64,000 bases of DNA from positions 620,001 through 684,000 of the forward strand of contig CAVOFR010000003.1 of NCBI GenBank assembly GCA_963695075.1, written 5' to 3'. Numbering within the stretch: position 1 is the first letter of the stretch; every line of letters starts with the position of its first letter. Positions 1-7,880 of this stretch are shown here, piece after piece. The DNA comes from CAWCAL01 sp963695075 (GTDB lineage Bacteria; Actinomycetota; Acidimicrobiia; Acidimicrobiales; CAWCAL01). Made by a program: the position numbers and the translations under genes. The notes under the pieces are model-generated. The model had not been told where the DNA came from and did not search any database. It worked only from the letters and a program-made list of their open reading frames with translations.

Positions 1-145
1 CGCCCTCGGGACCCATCTCGACCAGTTCCAACGGATCGTCGTGTCGCCCTGTTCGGTCAGCGCCGTCCTCTACACGGCGACGGGTCCGGTGGTCCTGACG
101 GTCAACTCCACCGGTGACGACCTCACCGAGCTCGCGCCGTCATGA
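1..145 (+). CDS. Histidine phosphatase family protein, C-terminal fragment (MSMEG_4193-like)
   Basis: Only the last 47 codons are inside the window. The reading frame is open from base 2 and ends with TGA at 143-145, overlapping the next ATG by the ATGA arrangement. The fragment contains FQRIVVSPCSVSAVLY and ends in ELAPS, which resembles the end of the actinobacterial histidine phosphatases of the MSMEG_4193 type. The identification rests mainly on context: in many actinobacteria this gene directly precedes a DUF3090 gene and a SCO1664-family gene, exactly as here. The catalytic RHG motif would lie upstream and cannot be seen. Confidence 0.7.
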   Translation, partial: ALGTHLDQFQRIVVSPCSVSAVLYTATGPVVLTVNSTGDDLTELAPS

Positions 146-630
146 GCTCGTCGTTCGACTTCTCGGATGTCGACCGCTTCTGCGTAGGTGCGGTCGGTGA
201 GCCGGGCTCACGGGTCTTCTTCCTCCAGGTCGCGGCGGAGGACGCCGTCGTGTCGTTGAAGCTGGAGAAGCAGCAGGTGGCGGCGCTGGCGGAGTACCTG
301 GCCCGGATCCTCGATGACCTCGGTCCCGTGGGGGATCCACCGGCCGGCCAGGACGGGATCGACGAACCCGTCGTGGCCGAGTGGGCGGTGGGCGCCATCG
401 GTGTCGCGCTCGACGAGGCCGAGGGACACATCGTGCTGATGGCCGAGCAGATCGAGGACCCCGACACGCCGGACGACGATTCGGCAACGCTGCGGGTCGA
501 GCTGAGTCGCGTCCAGGTCCGCTCCTTCATCGACCAGGCCCGCGAGCTGGTGGCCCGCGGTCGACCGCTCTGCCAGTTGTGTGGTGGACCGAAGGACCCC
601 GACGGGCACGTGTGTCCCCGCCTGAACTGA
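142..630 (+). CDS. DUF3090 domain-containing protein
   Basis: A 162-residue soluble protein of unknown function whose length and ending match the actinobacterial DUF3090 family. The C-terminus carries a compact cysteine cluster, CQLCGGPKDPDGHVC (near residues 144-158), that looks like a metal site. The ATG overlaps the stop codon of the upstream phosphatase by ATGA, so translational coupling is likely. The SCO1664-family gene starts nine bases after this stop, completing a three-gene operon. The conserved neighbourhood suggests the three act together, but no reaction is known to me. Confidence 0.88.
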   Translation: MSSSFDFSDVDRFCVGAVGEPGSRVFFLQVAAEDAVVSLKLEKQQVAALAEYLARILDDLGPVGDPPAGQDGIDEPVVAEWAVGAIGVALDEAEGHIVLMAEQIEDPDTPDDDSATLRVELSRVQVRSFIDQARELVARGRPLCQLCGGPKDPDGHVCPRLN

Positions 631-638
631 GGTCATCG

Positions 639-1349
639 GTGGAACCGGACCGGCCCCCATCGGTCGAGCGGATCCTGCGCGAGGGTGAGCTCGAGCTGAA
701 GGGGCGTATGCCGTGGAGCTCCAACGCGACCTTCCTCGTCGAGTCCGAGCTCGCCGGCGCCACCGCTCTCGGCGTGTACAAGCCCGGCCGGGGCGAGCGC
801 CCCCTCCATGACTTCCCGGCCGGTCTCTACCGCCGGGAGGTGGCCGTCTACGAGCTATCCGAGCAGCTCGGCTGGCGGCTGGTCCCGTTCACCATCGAAC
901 GCGACGGACCGCACGGCATGGGTTCGGTCCAGGAGTTCGTCGACGCCGACTTCGAACAGCACTACTTCACGCTGGTCGAAGATCGAGCCCACACACCCGC
1001 GCTCCAGCGCATGTGCCTCCTCGATGTGGTGGCCAACAACACCGATCGCAAGGGTGGTCACTGCCTCGTCGACGCCGACCAGCACGTCTGGGGTATCGAC
1101 AACGGCCTGAGCTTCCATGCCCAGTTCAAGCTCCGGACGGTCATCTGGGAGTGGGGTGGCGAACCGATTCCGGACCCGATGCTCGAGGATCTCTCCTCGC
1201 TCTGCGACGTGGGGCTCGCGCCCGAGGTGGGCGGGCCGCTCGACGCCTTCGAACGCGACGCGGCCCTGGCCCGGACCCGCGCGCTCCTACGGTCCCGGAC
1301 CTTTCCGGTCGATCCGAGCGGCCACCGCTACCCCTGGCCGCTCGTCTGA
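639..1349 (+). CDS. SCO1664-family protein
   Basis: A 236-residue protein of the SCO1664 family, which usually follows the phosphatase and DUF3090 genes in actinobacteria. Visible landmarks are LKGRMPWSSNATFLV near the N-terminus, VVANNTDRKGGH in the middle and WGIDNGLSFH further on. The pattern of N, D and H residues recalls the catalytic and metal-binding loops of the protein-kinase-like/HipA fold, but that is an inference. I chose GTG at 639 because GAGGT (about 629-633) is well spaced before it and the upstream gene ends at 630. An in-frame GTG at 612 would overlap that gene. Confidence 0.82.
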   Translation: MEPDRPPSVERILREGELELKGRMPWSSNATFLVESELAGATALGVYKPGRGERPLHDFPAGLYRREVAVYELSEQLGWRLVPFTIERDGPHGMGSVQEFVDADFEQHYFTLVEDRAHTPALQRMCLLDVVANNTDRKGGHCLVDADQHVWGIDNGLSFHAQFKLRTVIWEWGGEPIPDPMLEDLSSLCDVGLAPEVGGPLDAFERDAALARTRALLRSRTFPVDPSGHRYPWPLV

Positions 1350-1365
1350 GCCGGGTCAGTACCCG

Positions 1366-2331
1366 TCAGCGAGCCTGCAGGGCCTCGATCAGCTTGGGCA
1401 GGACCTTGTGCACATCGCCCACGATGCCCAGATCCGAGACCGAGAAGATCGGTGCTTCGGAGTCCTTGTTGATCGCGATGATGTTCTTCGAGCCCTTCAT
1501 GCCCACCATGTGCTGGGTGGCACCGGAGATGCCGGCCGCGATGTAGACGGTCGGCTTGACGACCTTGCCGGTCTGGCCGACCTGGTAGCTGTAGGGCACC
1601 CAGCCGGCGTCGACGATGGCCCGGGAAGCACCCGGGGCCGCGCCGAGCAGCTTCGAGAGAGTCTCGATCATCTCGAACTTCTCGGCGTCACCGATACCGC
1701 GGCCACCGGCCACGACGATGTCGGCCTCGTCGAGCTTGGGACCTTCGGTCTCCTCGACGTGGCGGGCCAGGACCTTGGCGGTCCCGGTCGCGCCCGTGTC
1801 GGGCACGGCGAGATCGGCGACCGCTGCTGCGCCGCCGCCCGATTCCTCGGCCGCGAACGACTTGGGCCGGACCAGCACCAGCTCGGGGCCGCCACCGGTG
1901 AACTTCGTGCGTACCTCGGTGGTACCTCCGAAGACCGGCTCGACGCCGATGGCTGCGTCGCCATCGACCTCGATGTCGACCACGTTGGTGACCACGGTGC
2001 GATCGAGCTTGACCGACAGGCGACCGGCGACGTCGCGACCTTCATATGAGGTCGGCAGCATGATGAGATCCGGGCTGTCGCCGCCCTCGACCGCGGCTGC
2101 GATCGCCGCGGCGACCGGCACACCCGGGAGGCTGTCGCCGAGGTCCCCGGTTGCGTGCACCGTGCTGGCGCCGTGAGCGCCGAGCTCGGCGGCGACCGCA
2201 GCACCGTCACCACCGATGACCGCCTCGACCGTGTCACCGATCTCGCGGGCCTTGGCCAGCATCTCGAGTGTGGTGGACTTGGCCGAGCCGTCAGCGGCTT
2301 CGGCGTAGACCCATACCTTGGACAGACCCAT
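1366..2331 (-). CDS. etfA: Electron transfer flavoprotein subunit alpha
   Basis: A 321-residue FAD-binding alpha subunit of electron transfer flavoprotein, which accepts electrons from acyl-CoA dehydrogenases and passes them to the quinone pool through ETF dehydrogenase. The C-terminal FAD domain is clear: VGQTGKVVKPTVYIAAGISG, then GATQHMVGMKGSKNIIAINK, then APIFSVSDLGIVGD. Length is normal. The start ATG shares one base with the stop of etfB (TGATG), so the two are one operon. The many acyl-CoA metabolism genes in the window provide plausible electron donors. Confidence 0.96.
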   Translation of the reverse strand: MGLSKVWVYAEAADGSAKSTTLEMLAKAREIGDTVEAVIGGDGAAVAAELGAHGASTVHATGDLGDSLPGVPVAAAIAAAVEGGDSPDLIMLPTSYEGRDVAGRLSVKLDRTVVTNVVDIEVDGDAAIGVEPVFGGTTEVRTKFTGGGPELVLVRPKSFAAEESGGGAAAVADLAVPDTGATGTAKVLARHVEETEGPKLDEADIVVAGGRGIGDAEKFEMIETLSKLLGAAPGASRAIVDAGWVPYSYQVGQTGKVVKPTVYIAAGISGATQHMVGMKGSKNIIAINKDSEAPIFSVSDLGIVGDVHKVLPKLIEALQAR

Positions 2332-3113
2332 CAGAGCACCTTCAATTCGTCCAGGAACGCCACGATCTTCTCGTGGGCGTCGCCCTCGTCTTCGATGACC
2401 TCACCGGCTTCGCGGGCCTCGGCCTCGACGATTCCGACGATCTCCTGACCCCCACCGGCCCAACCGACCGAGCCGGCATCGATGCCGAGATCGGCGAGTC
2501 CGAGCTCGTCGACCGGCTTGCTCTTGGCGGCCATGATCCCCTTGAAGCTGGGATAGCGGGGCTCGACCACGCCGGCCGTGACCGACACGACGGCCGGGAG
2601 GGGACACTCGACCTCGTCGTAGCCCTCCTCGGTCTGGCGCTCGACCTTGGCCGTGCCGTCCGCCAGGGCGATCGACTTGGCGAAGGTGATCGACGGGAGC
2701 TCGAGCAGGGCGGCGATCTGCTGGGGCACCGTGCCCGTGTAGCCGTCGCTCGACTCGGTGGCGGTGAGGATCAGGTCGGCGTCCTCGACACGGGCGATGG
2801 CCTTGGCGAGAACCTTCGCGGTGCCGAGTGCATCGGACCCGGCCAGCGCATCGTCGGAGACGAGGATGGCCTTGGCCGCACCCATGGCGAGCGCTGTGTT
2901 GAGTCCCTGCCGCTCGTTGTTCGGGGCCATCGACACCAGGGTGACCTCACCACCACCGGCCGTCTCGGCCAGCTGGAGTGCCATCTCGACGCCGTAACTG
3001 TCGGATTCGTCGAGGATCAACTTGGTGTCGCGGACGAGGGTTTTTGTTTCGGGATCCAGGGCTCCGGGATCAGCCGGATCAGGGATCTGTTTCACGCAGA
3101 CGACAACATTCAT
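2331..3113 (-). CDS. etfB: Electron transfer flavoprotein subunit beta
   Basis: A 260-residue AMP-binding beta subunit, the partner of EtfA. It begins MNVVVCVKQIPDPADP, the family's usual N-terminus, so ATG at 3111-3113 is preferred over an upstream in-frame start at 3173 that would extend into the divergent lipid kinase gene. Further landmarks are ESDSYGVEMALQLAE and the ATESSDGYTGTVPQQIA region typical of the nucleotide-binding part. It is the first gene of the etfB-etfA operon and is transcribed divergently from the lipid kinase, with about 50 bases between the starts. Confidence 0.95.
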   Translation of the reverse strand: MNVVVCVKQIPDPADPGALDPETKTLVRDTKLILDESDSYGVEMALQLAETAGGGEVTLVSMAPNNERQGLNTALAMGAAKAILVSDDALAGSDALGTAKVLAKAIARVEDADLILTATESSDGYTGTVPQQIAALLELPSITFAKSIALADGTAKVERQTEEGYDEVECPLPAVVSVTAGVVEPRYPSFKGIMAAKSKPVDELGLADLGIDAGSVGWAGGGQEIVGIVEAEAREAGEVIEDEGDAHEKIVAFLDELKVL

Positions 3114-3166
3114 GAGGTCGAGTGTGCTCGGATCTACCGGCGGGTAACAAATCGTGCGGATCGGGG

Positions 3167-4111
3167 GTGACAAGATGGTGGGCCTTGCGAATTCTCCTGC
3201 TCGTCAACCCCTTTTCCTCCTCGGTCACACCCCGTGGCCGGGTGATCATCCAGAAGGTGTTGAGCGCTGACCACGACGTGACCGTGGCCGAGACCAGCCG
3301 GCGCGGCCACGCCACCCGCATGGCGCGGGGTGCCACCACCGACGGCACCGAAGTTGTCGTCGTGCTGGGGGGCGACGGCACGCTCAACGAGGCCGCGAAC
3401 GGACTGGCCGGAAGTCGATGCGCGCTGGCTCCGTTACCGGGCGGTTCCACCAACGTCTTCTCCCGGACCCTCGGCCTACCCGACGACCCGGTCGACGCTG
3501 CCGTGGTGCTGCTCGAGTCGCTGACGACCGGTCGGATCGAACCGGCTGGGCTCGGCATCGTCAACGGCCGGTACTTCCTGTTCCACGTCGGTATCGGATT
3601 CGACGCTGCCGTCGTCGAACAGGTCGAACGGCGGGCTCAACTCAAGCGATGGGCCGGTCATCCGCTGTTCATATACGCCGCCCTGGACACCTGGCTCCGG
3701 CACTACGATCGCTCGTCACCCCGTCTGGCCGTGCACCACGCCGACGGCACCGTCGTCGACGACGGCTATTTCACGATCGTCGCCAACACCAACCCGTACA
3801 CCTATCTGGGCACACGTCCGTTCGAGCTCGCACCGGAGGCGACCCTCGATCGAGGCCTCGCCGCCGTTACGGTTCGCACGATGCGGGCCATCCCGTTTCT
3901 CTCGGTGATCGCCGCCGCGCTCCGAGGCGGCGGTCGGGTTGCCCGATCCAAGTCGGTCGACTACCGAACCGACCTGTCAGCGCTCACCGTGCGCGGCCAC
4001 GGTCCGATCCCCTATCAGGTCGACGGCGACTACCTGGGCGAGATCGACGAGCTCGTGTTCGGCCACGAGCCCGACGCGATCCGCCTGGTGAAACCCGACC
4101 CCGCCACCTGA
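3167..4111 (+). CDS. Diacylglycerol/sphingosine kinase family lipid kinase
   Basis: A roughly 314-residue member of the DAGK catalytic domain family. Near the N-terminus are LLLVNPFSSS and the nucleotide-binding LGGDGTLNEAANGL, followed by LPGGSTNVFSRTLGLP, the standard order for YegS/DgkB-type kinases. It probably phosphorylates a diacylglycerol-like or other membrane lipid. No signal peptide or transmembrane helix is evident. The start is uncertain: GTG at 3167 (used here) or TTG at 3185, which would give MRILLLVNPF; neither has a convincing ribosome site. The gene converges on a glycerophosphodiesterase, a second enzyme of phospholipid turnover. Confidence 0.9.
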   Translation: MTRWWALRILLLVNPFSSSVTPRGRVIIQKVLSADHDVTVAETSRRGHATRMARGATTDGTEVVVVLGGDGTLNEAANGLAGSRCALAPLPGGSTNVFSRTLGLPDDPVDAAVVLLESLTTGRIEPAGLGIVNGRYFLFHVGIGFDAAVVEQVERRAQLKRWAGHPLFIYAALDTWLRHYDRSSPRLAVHHADGTVVDDGYFTIVANTNPYTYLGTRPFELAPEATLDRGLAAVTVRTMRAIPFLSVIAAALRGGGRVARSKSVDYRTDLSALTVRGHGPIPYQVDGDYLGEIDELVFGHEPDAIRLVKPDPAT

Positions 4112-4115
4112 GCCC

Positions 4116-4200
4116 GGCAGGGCCGAGGCTGCGAATCAGGACGCCCGGGGAGGGACCCGGGCGACACGCGAGCCGAGGCAGGGCCGAGGCTGCGAATCAG
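4116..4200. repeat. Pair of 24-bp perfect direct repeats
   Basis: An identical 24-base sequence occurs at 4116-4139 and 4177-4200, 61 bases apart start to start. It lies in the gap between the convergent lipid kinase and glycerophosphodiesterase genes, and the second copy covers the last four bases of the latter. A strong hairpin (4142-4163) sits between the copies. I found no further copy in the window. Confidence 0.85.
4142..4163. terminator. Bidirectional terminator-like hairpin
   Basis: CGCCCGGG (4142-4149) pairs perfectly with CCCGGGCG (4156-4163) around the six-base loop GAGGGA. It lies between two convergent genes and has no T-tract, as is common for actinobacterial terminators. Confidence 0.6.
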
Positions 4201-4925
4201 CAGGCCTGATCGACCAGTGCCCGGACCGGCTCGGGGGTGTTGGTGATGATCCCGTCGACACCGAAGTCGATGAGCTCGGTCACCCGATCGAGATCGTCGA
4301 CGGTCCACACCATCACCTGCAGTCCGGCCGCGTGCGATCGCTCGACGAAGCCCCGGTCCACCAGCGACACGTGCGGATGGATCGCCTTGTGCCCATGTGT
4401 CGTCATGCGCTCGACCATGATCTCGATGGATCCCCCTTCGAGCACGAGCCATCCCGTGCTGAGCTGAGGAGCTCGGGCCCGGACCCGATCCACCGCCGTC
4501 ATGTCGAACGAGGAGATCAGCGTCGAGTCGTCCCGGCTCCGCTCGATGACCAGGGCGACCACGTCGTCGACCACCGCGGGCGAGTGGGCGTGATCGGGAT
4601 CGCCCGGCAGGTTCTTCACCTCGATGTTCAAGAACATGCCTCCGCTGAGGTCGAAGGCCTCCTCGAGGGTCGGCAGATGCCCGGGCAGTGACTTCACGGC
4701 CGTGTCACCCACGGCTCGACCATCGTCGAGCAGGGCGTCGTGGTGCACGACGAGTACGCCGTCGGCGCTGCACCGCACGTCGAGTTCGATGCCGTGGGCA
4801 CCCTGCTCGCGCGCGGCGACGAACGCCTCGAGCGTGTTCTCGCGGTGCGTCGACGACGCACCGCGATGAGCCAACACCATCGTCACCGGATCGACCCCCA
4901 TCAGCGACAGACCGTCAGGGGTCAT
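4197..4925 (-). CDS. Glycerophosphodiester phosphodiesterase
   Basis: A 242-residue TIM-barrel phosphodiesterase that would release glycerol 3-phosphate and an alcohol from glycerophosphodiesters. The catalytic signature is present: VLAHRGASSTHRENTLEAF (general acid/base His in HRG), then GIELDVRCSADGVLVVHHD with the metal-binding E-x-D and the second His. Later elements are FLNIEVKN and the terminal GVDGIITNTPE. No signal peptide is seen, so the enzyme is probably cytoplasmic. ATG at 4925 is used; ATG codons at 4901 and 4880 are alternatives that keep the domain intact. Confidence 0.93.
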   Translation of the reverse strand: MTPDGLSLMGVDPVTMVLAHRGASSTHRENTLEAFVAAREQGAHGIELDVRCSADGVLVVHHDALLDDGRAVGDTAVKSLPGHLPTLEEAFDLSGGMFLNIEVKNLPGDPDHAHSPAVVDDVVALVIERSRDDSTLISSFDMTAVDRVRARAPQLSTGWLVLEGGSIEIMVERMTTHGHKAIHPHVSLVDRGFVERSHAAGLQVMVWTVDDLDRVTELIDFGVDGIITNTPEPVRALVDQAC

Positions 4926-5030
4926 CCTGACAGGTCCGGGCCACCCCCGTCGTACGACTCCGGGTCGGCCAACCACCGAGCGCGACGAAGACACGACAAA
5001 AGGAAGCAGAGAAGAAACTTGAAGAACCTC

Positions 5031-5059
5031 TTGCCACCGTCAATGTCAATAGGTAGCGT
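5031..5059 (+). promoter_or_regulatory. Candidate whiB promoter
   Basis: TTGCCA (5031-5036) and TAGCGT (5054-5059) are separated by 17 bases and lie about 75 bases upstream of the whiB GTG. This is a plausible sigma-70-type promoter in the 210-base divergent gap between the glycerophosphodiesterase and whiB. A ribosome site GGAGG at 5127-5131 precedes the GTG. Confidence 0.35.
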
Positions 5060-5135
5060 GTCCTAGTCTGAAGCAAGCCCACCGAACCCTCGTCGGCAGG
5101 TCTTGTGAACTCCGTCACGATCAAATGGAGGATCC

Positions 5136-5438
5136 GTGGCCCTTCTGCCCACTCGCAGTGAAGCCTTGTCTGCCGCCGACGATGACTGGCGGGAGTTCGC
5201 CTCTTGCCGGGACACCGATCCCGACCTGTTCTTCCCGGTCGGGACCACCGGCCCGGCCATCGTGCAGATCGAGGCCGCCAAGTCCGTGTGCAACGCGTGC
5301 GATGCCAAGGAGCCGTGCCTCGAGTTCGCGCTGGAGACCAACCAGGACAGTGGTGTCTGGGGCGCCACCAGCGAAGAGGACCGTCGCCAACTGCGCCGGG
5401 CCCGTCTCGCCGTTCAGCGCGACCGCAAGGCCAGCTGA
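5136..5438 (+). CDS. WhiB-family transcriptional regulator
   Basis: A 100-residue WhiB protein, an actinobacterial iron-sulfur regulator that senses redox or nitric oxide and controls genes together with a sigma factor. The four cluster ligands are Cys24, Cys52, Cys55 and Cys61 (C-x27-C-x2-C-x5-C), followed by the GVWGA turn at 73-77 and a basic tail for DNA binding. The GTG start is set by GGAGG at 5127-5131. By sequence it looks closer to WhiB1/WhiB2-type proteins than to WhiB4. However, its convergent position beside a pair of ArsA-type ATPases matches the whiB4 neighbourhood of Mycobacterium tuberculosis, so the subfamily is left open. Confidence 0.95.
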   Translation: MALLPTRSEALSAADDDWREFASCRDTDPDLFFPVGTTGPAIVQIEAAKSVCNACDAKEPCLEFALETNQDSGVWGATSEEDRRQLRRARLAVQRDRKAS

Positions 5439-5452
5439 CCCGACACTCCCCC

Positions 5453-6634
5453 TCAGGTCCAGAGCGCCTCACCCAGCCGGAGTAGCCCGGCCAGATCGGC
5501 GATGTCCTCGTCGAAGTACGGCACGGTGGCCACCACCTCGGCGGCCGCGGCAAGCTCGGCCTGCTCCTCGGCTTCGCGCTTCGCTACCACCTGGAAGTTG
5601 AGGAAGTTCTCGGCCACCTCGCGCAGCACCCGCGTCAGCTGGGCCGGATCGCCATAGTCGCTCGGCAGATCACCCGCGACCTCCTCGGCATTCTTGGCCA
5701 GAGCGCGTGCTGTCCCTGTGGTTCCTCGGGTCAGGAGCGATGCAGGGAGCACCTTGTTGAGGATGACGGCCCCGAGGTGGTACTCCCCGTCCGAAAGCCG
5801 ATCGATGAAGAACCTGGCCTCTTCGACCGGCGCGCTCTCGAGCGTCGAGACGACCACGAAGCTGGTGTGGTGATCGACCAGGAGCCGCTCGACGGCCCGG
5901 GCCCGCTCGACGAATCCGTCGTACATCGTCTGGAATAGGATGAAGAACTCGGCGATGTCCTCGAGGAACTGTGAACCGAGGATGCGATCGGCGACGCTCA
6001 TGAACGGGCGCGACGCCGCATTGACGAACCGACTGCGATAGGGCGCGATCAGCCACCGCAGGAGGCGGCTGCTGAAGAAGTCGGCCATGCGCTCGGGCGC
6101 CTCGAGGAAGTCGATGGCGTTCCGGGTGGGCGGTGTGTCCACGACGATCAGGTCGTATCTTCCCGACGAATGGATCTCGTAGAGACGTTCCATCGCGATG
6201 TAGTCGTGGCTCTGCACGAACTTGCCGGTGATGTTCTGGTAGAGCGGGTTGCCGAGAATCGCCTCACGGGTCTCGACGTCGGGTGCGTGCTGGTGGACCA
6301 GATCGTCCCAGGACTGTTTGGTGTCCAACATGGCAGCGAAGAGCTGCCCGCGCGGCTCGACGCCGGCGTCGAGGAACAGCGACGACGGTACTTCGGTCTC
6401 GATGTTGCCGAACTGCTCGAGGCCGAGCGCGTTCGCCAGTCGCCGCGCCGGGTCGACCGTGAGAACCAGGACCCTGCCCCCCAGCTGGGCGGCCGCCATT
6501 GCACCGATCGCAGCCGCGGCCGTGGTCTTGCCGACGCCACCGCTGCCGCAGCTGATCACCACCTCTTTGGCCGCGAGCATCTGCTCGATCGACGACGTGA
6601 CCCGGGCCACCTTCTTCTTCGCCTTCTTCGCCAT
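5453..6634 (-). CDS. ArsA/Get3-like ATPase (second of pair)
   Basis: A 393-residue P-loop ATPase of the ArsA family. The deviant Walker A is SCGSGGVGKTTAAAAIG near residues 30-45, followed by VLTVDPARRLANALG, the switch I-like Asp region of ArsA/Get3 proteins, and LIVVDTPPTRNAIDFLEAP. The homologous pair in mycobacteria (Rv3679-Rv3680) is described as an anion-transporter-type ATPase complex; no arsenite pump gene is present here, so an arsenic role is unlikely. Starting at ATG 6634 leaves a ten-base gap to the upstream partner. It is the last gene of the mrp-DUF3107-arsA-arsA operon. Confidence 0.9.
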   Translation of the reverse strand: MAKKAKKKVARVTSSIEQMLAAKEVVISCGSGGVGKTTAAAAIGAMAAAQLGGRVLVLTVDPARRLANALGLEQFGNIETEVPSSLFLDAGVEPRGQLFAAMLDTKQSWDDLVHQHAPDVETREAILGNPLYQNITGKFVQSHDYIAMERLYEIHSSGRYDLIVVDTPPTRNAIDFLEAPERMADFFSSRLLRWLIAPYRSRFVNAASRPFMSVADRILGSQFLEDIAEFFILFQTMYDGFVERARAVERLLVDHHTSFVVVSTLESAPVEEARFFIDRLSDGEYHLGAVILNKVLPASLLTRGTTGTARALAKNAEEVAGDLPSDYGDPAQLTRVLREVAENFLNFQVVAKREAEEQAELAAAAEVVATVPYFDEDIADLAGLLRLGEALWT

Positions 6635-6644
6635 CAGCGGGCCC

Positions 6645-7622
6645 TCATGTGTCGAGCTCGGCACCGAGCGCCTCGGCGACCTGCTGGGTGGCTCGGATGC
6701 CGTGGGAGCGGGTGAAGAGATAGGGGACGTAGAGCGTGAGGAGGTCGGACGGTAGCGTGTCGCGCAATCGATCCATGTGTCGCGACCGAGCCTGACGCAG
6801 GGACACGGCCAACTCGGCCGCTTCGATGAGCGGCGTCGGGTCGTTGGCGAGCGCCTGGGCCAGAGCCTTCCTCCCCGACCCGGTTCGGAGCTGATCGAAG
6901 ACCTCGCGCTCGCCCCGGCCGAAGAGCGCGGGCAGCACTCTGTTCACCACAACGCAGGCCAGGTCGACCGCGGTCTGGGTCGTGAGCGCGTCGACCAGCT
7001 CGATCGTCTCGCTGACGGGCATCTCCTCGGGGGCCGTGACGACACACACGCCGGTCTGGTCCGGGTCCTCGAGGATCTCGCGCATCCAGCCGGTCTGATG
7101 CCGGACGAGACCGACCTGCACCAGCTCGTTGATGGCCTCGGGGGCCATCAACTGGCTCACGACATGGCCGGTGGCGGGGGCGTCGACGACGACGAGATCG
7201 TAGTTGTCCTCGCGGACCTCGTAGCAGAGCTTGCCGACGGTGAGTATCTCCTTCACCCCGGGGGCGGCCGTCGCCATGAAATCGAAGGTCTTGGCAAGCG
7301 GACCGATCTTGGCCAGGAGTGGGACCTTGAGCTGGAGACTGAGGTACTCCTTGAGAGAGGCCTCGGTGTCCATCGTCATCCCGTGAAGCGACGGTTTGAT
7401 CTCGCGGGCGTCGAACCGCATGGATTCGACGCCGAGGAAGTCGGCCATGTTGCCCTTGGCATCGACCTCGCACACGAGCGTGCGCTTTCCCATGCGGCTG
7501 CTCAGTAGTGCGAGTGCCGCGGCGGTGGTGGTCTTGCCCACCCCGCCCTTGCCGGTGACGAACAGCAGCCGCCTGTCGAACAGGTCGGGCGTGGGCGCCG
7601 GGGTCTCAGCCGGAGCGCTCAT
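6645..7622 (-). CDS. ArsA/Get3-like ATPase (first of pair)
   Basis: A 325-residue ArsA-family ATPase with a canonical deviant Walker A, FVTGKGGVGKTTTAAALAL, then VCEVDAKGNMADFLG and DLVVVDAPATGHVVSQL. It probably forms a heterodimer with the ATPase encoded just downstream, as proposed for the mycobacterial homologues. I used ATG 7622, which leaves a ten-base gap after DUF3107. An in-frame ATG at 7682 would overlap that gene by 50 bases but has a somewhat better purine-rich sequence upstream, so the start is not certain. Confidence 0.9.
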   Translation of the reverse strand: MSAPAETPAPTPDLFDRRLLFVTGKGGVGKTTTAAALALLSSRMGKRTLVCEVDAKGNMADFLGVESMRFDAREIKPSLHGMTMDTEASLKEYLSLQLKVPLLAKIGPLAKTFDFMATAAPGVKEILTVGKLCYEVREDNYDLVVVDAPATGHVVSQLMAPEAINELVQVGLVRHQTGWMREILEDPDQTGVCVVTAPEEMPVSETIELVDALTTQTAVDLACVVVNRVLPALFGRGEREVFDQLRTGSGRKALAQALANDPTPLIEAAELAVSLRQARSRHMDRLRDTLPSDLLTLYVPYLFTRSHGIRATQQVAEALGAELDT

Positions 7623-7632
7623 GGCGTCGGGA

Positions 7633-7863
7633 TCAGGCGCCGAAGCCGATGGATCGACCGTCGGCCGATCCGATCTCGACATAGGCGATCTTCCCGGCCG
7701 GAATGCCGACGTTGCGACCCTTGCGGTCGGTCAACCACAGCACCTCGTTCTCGCCGGCCAGCGCGGCGGCCACCAACGCCTGCAGCTGTTCGAGATCGGT
7801 GCCCTCGGGAAGCTCGACCTCGAGCTCCTTGGTGGAGTGGGTGACTCCGATACGGATATCCAT
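7633..7863 (-). CDS. DUF3107 family protein
   Basis: A 76-residue protein of the actinobacterial DUF3107 family, beginning MDIRIGVTHSTKELEVELPE and ending RSIGFGA. The function is unknown. The start is supported by GAGGAGAAG shortly upstream. It lies in a four-gene minus-strand operon between the Mrp iron-sulfur carrier and two ArsA-type ATPases, a context that hints at a role in cofactor or protein targeting, but this is only inference. Confidence 0.88.
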   Translation of the reverse strand: MDIRIGVTHSTKELEVELPEGTDLEQLQALVAAALAGENEVLWLTDRKGRNVGIPAGKIAYVEIGSADGRSIGFGA

Positions 7864-7880
7864 CTTGGGCTTCTCCTCTG

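Noticed and set aside
5453..7622. Arsenic resistance pump
   Set aside because: Both ATPases are ArsA-like, but no arsB, arsD, arsR or arsC is nearby, and the context matches the mycobacterial Rv3679-Rv3680 pair.
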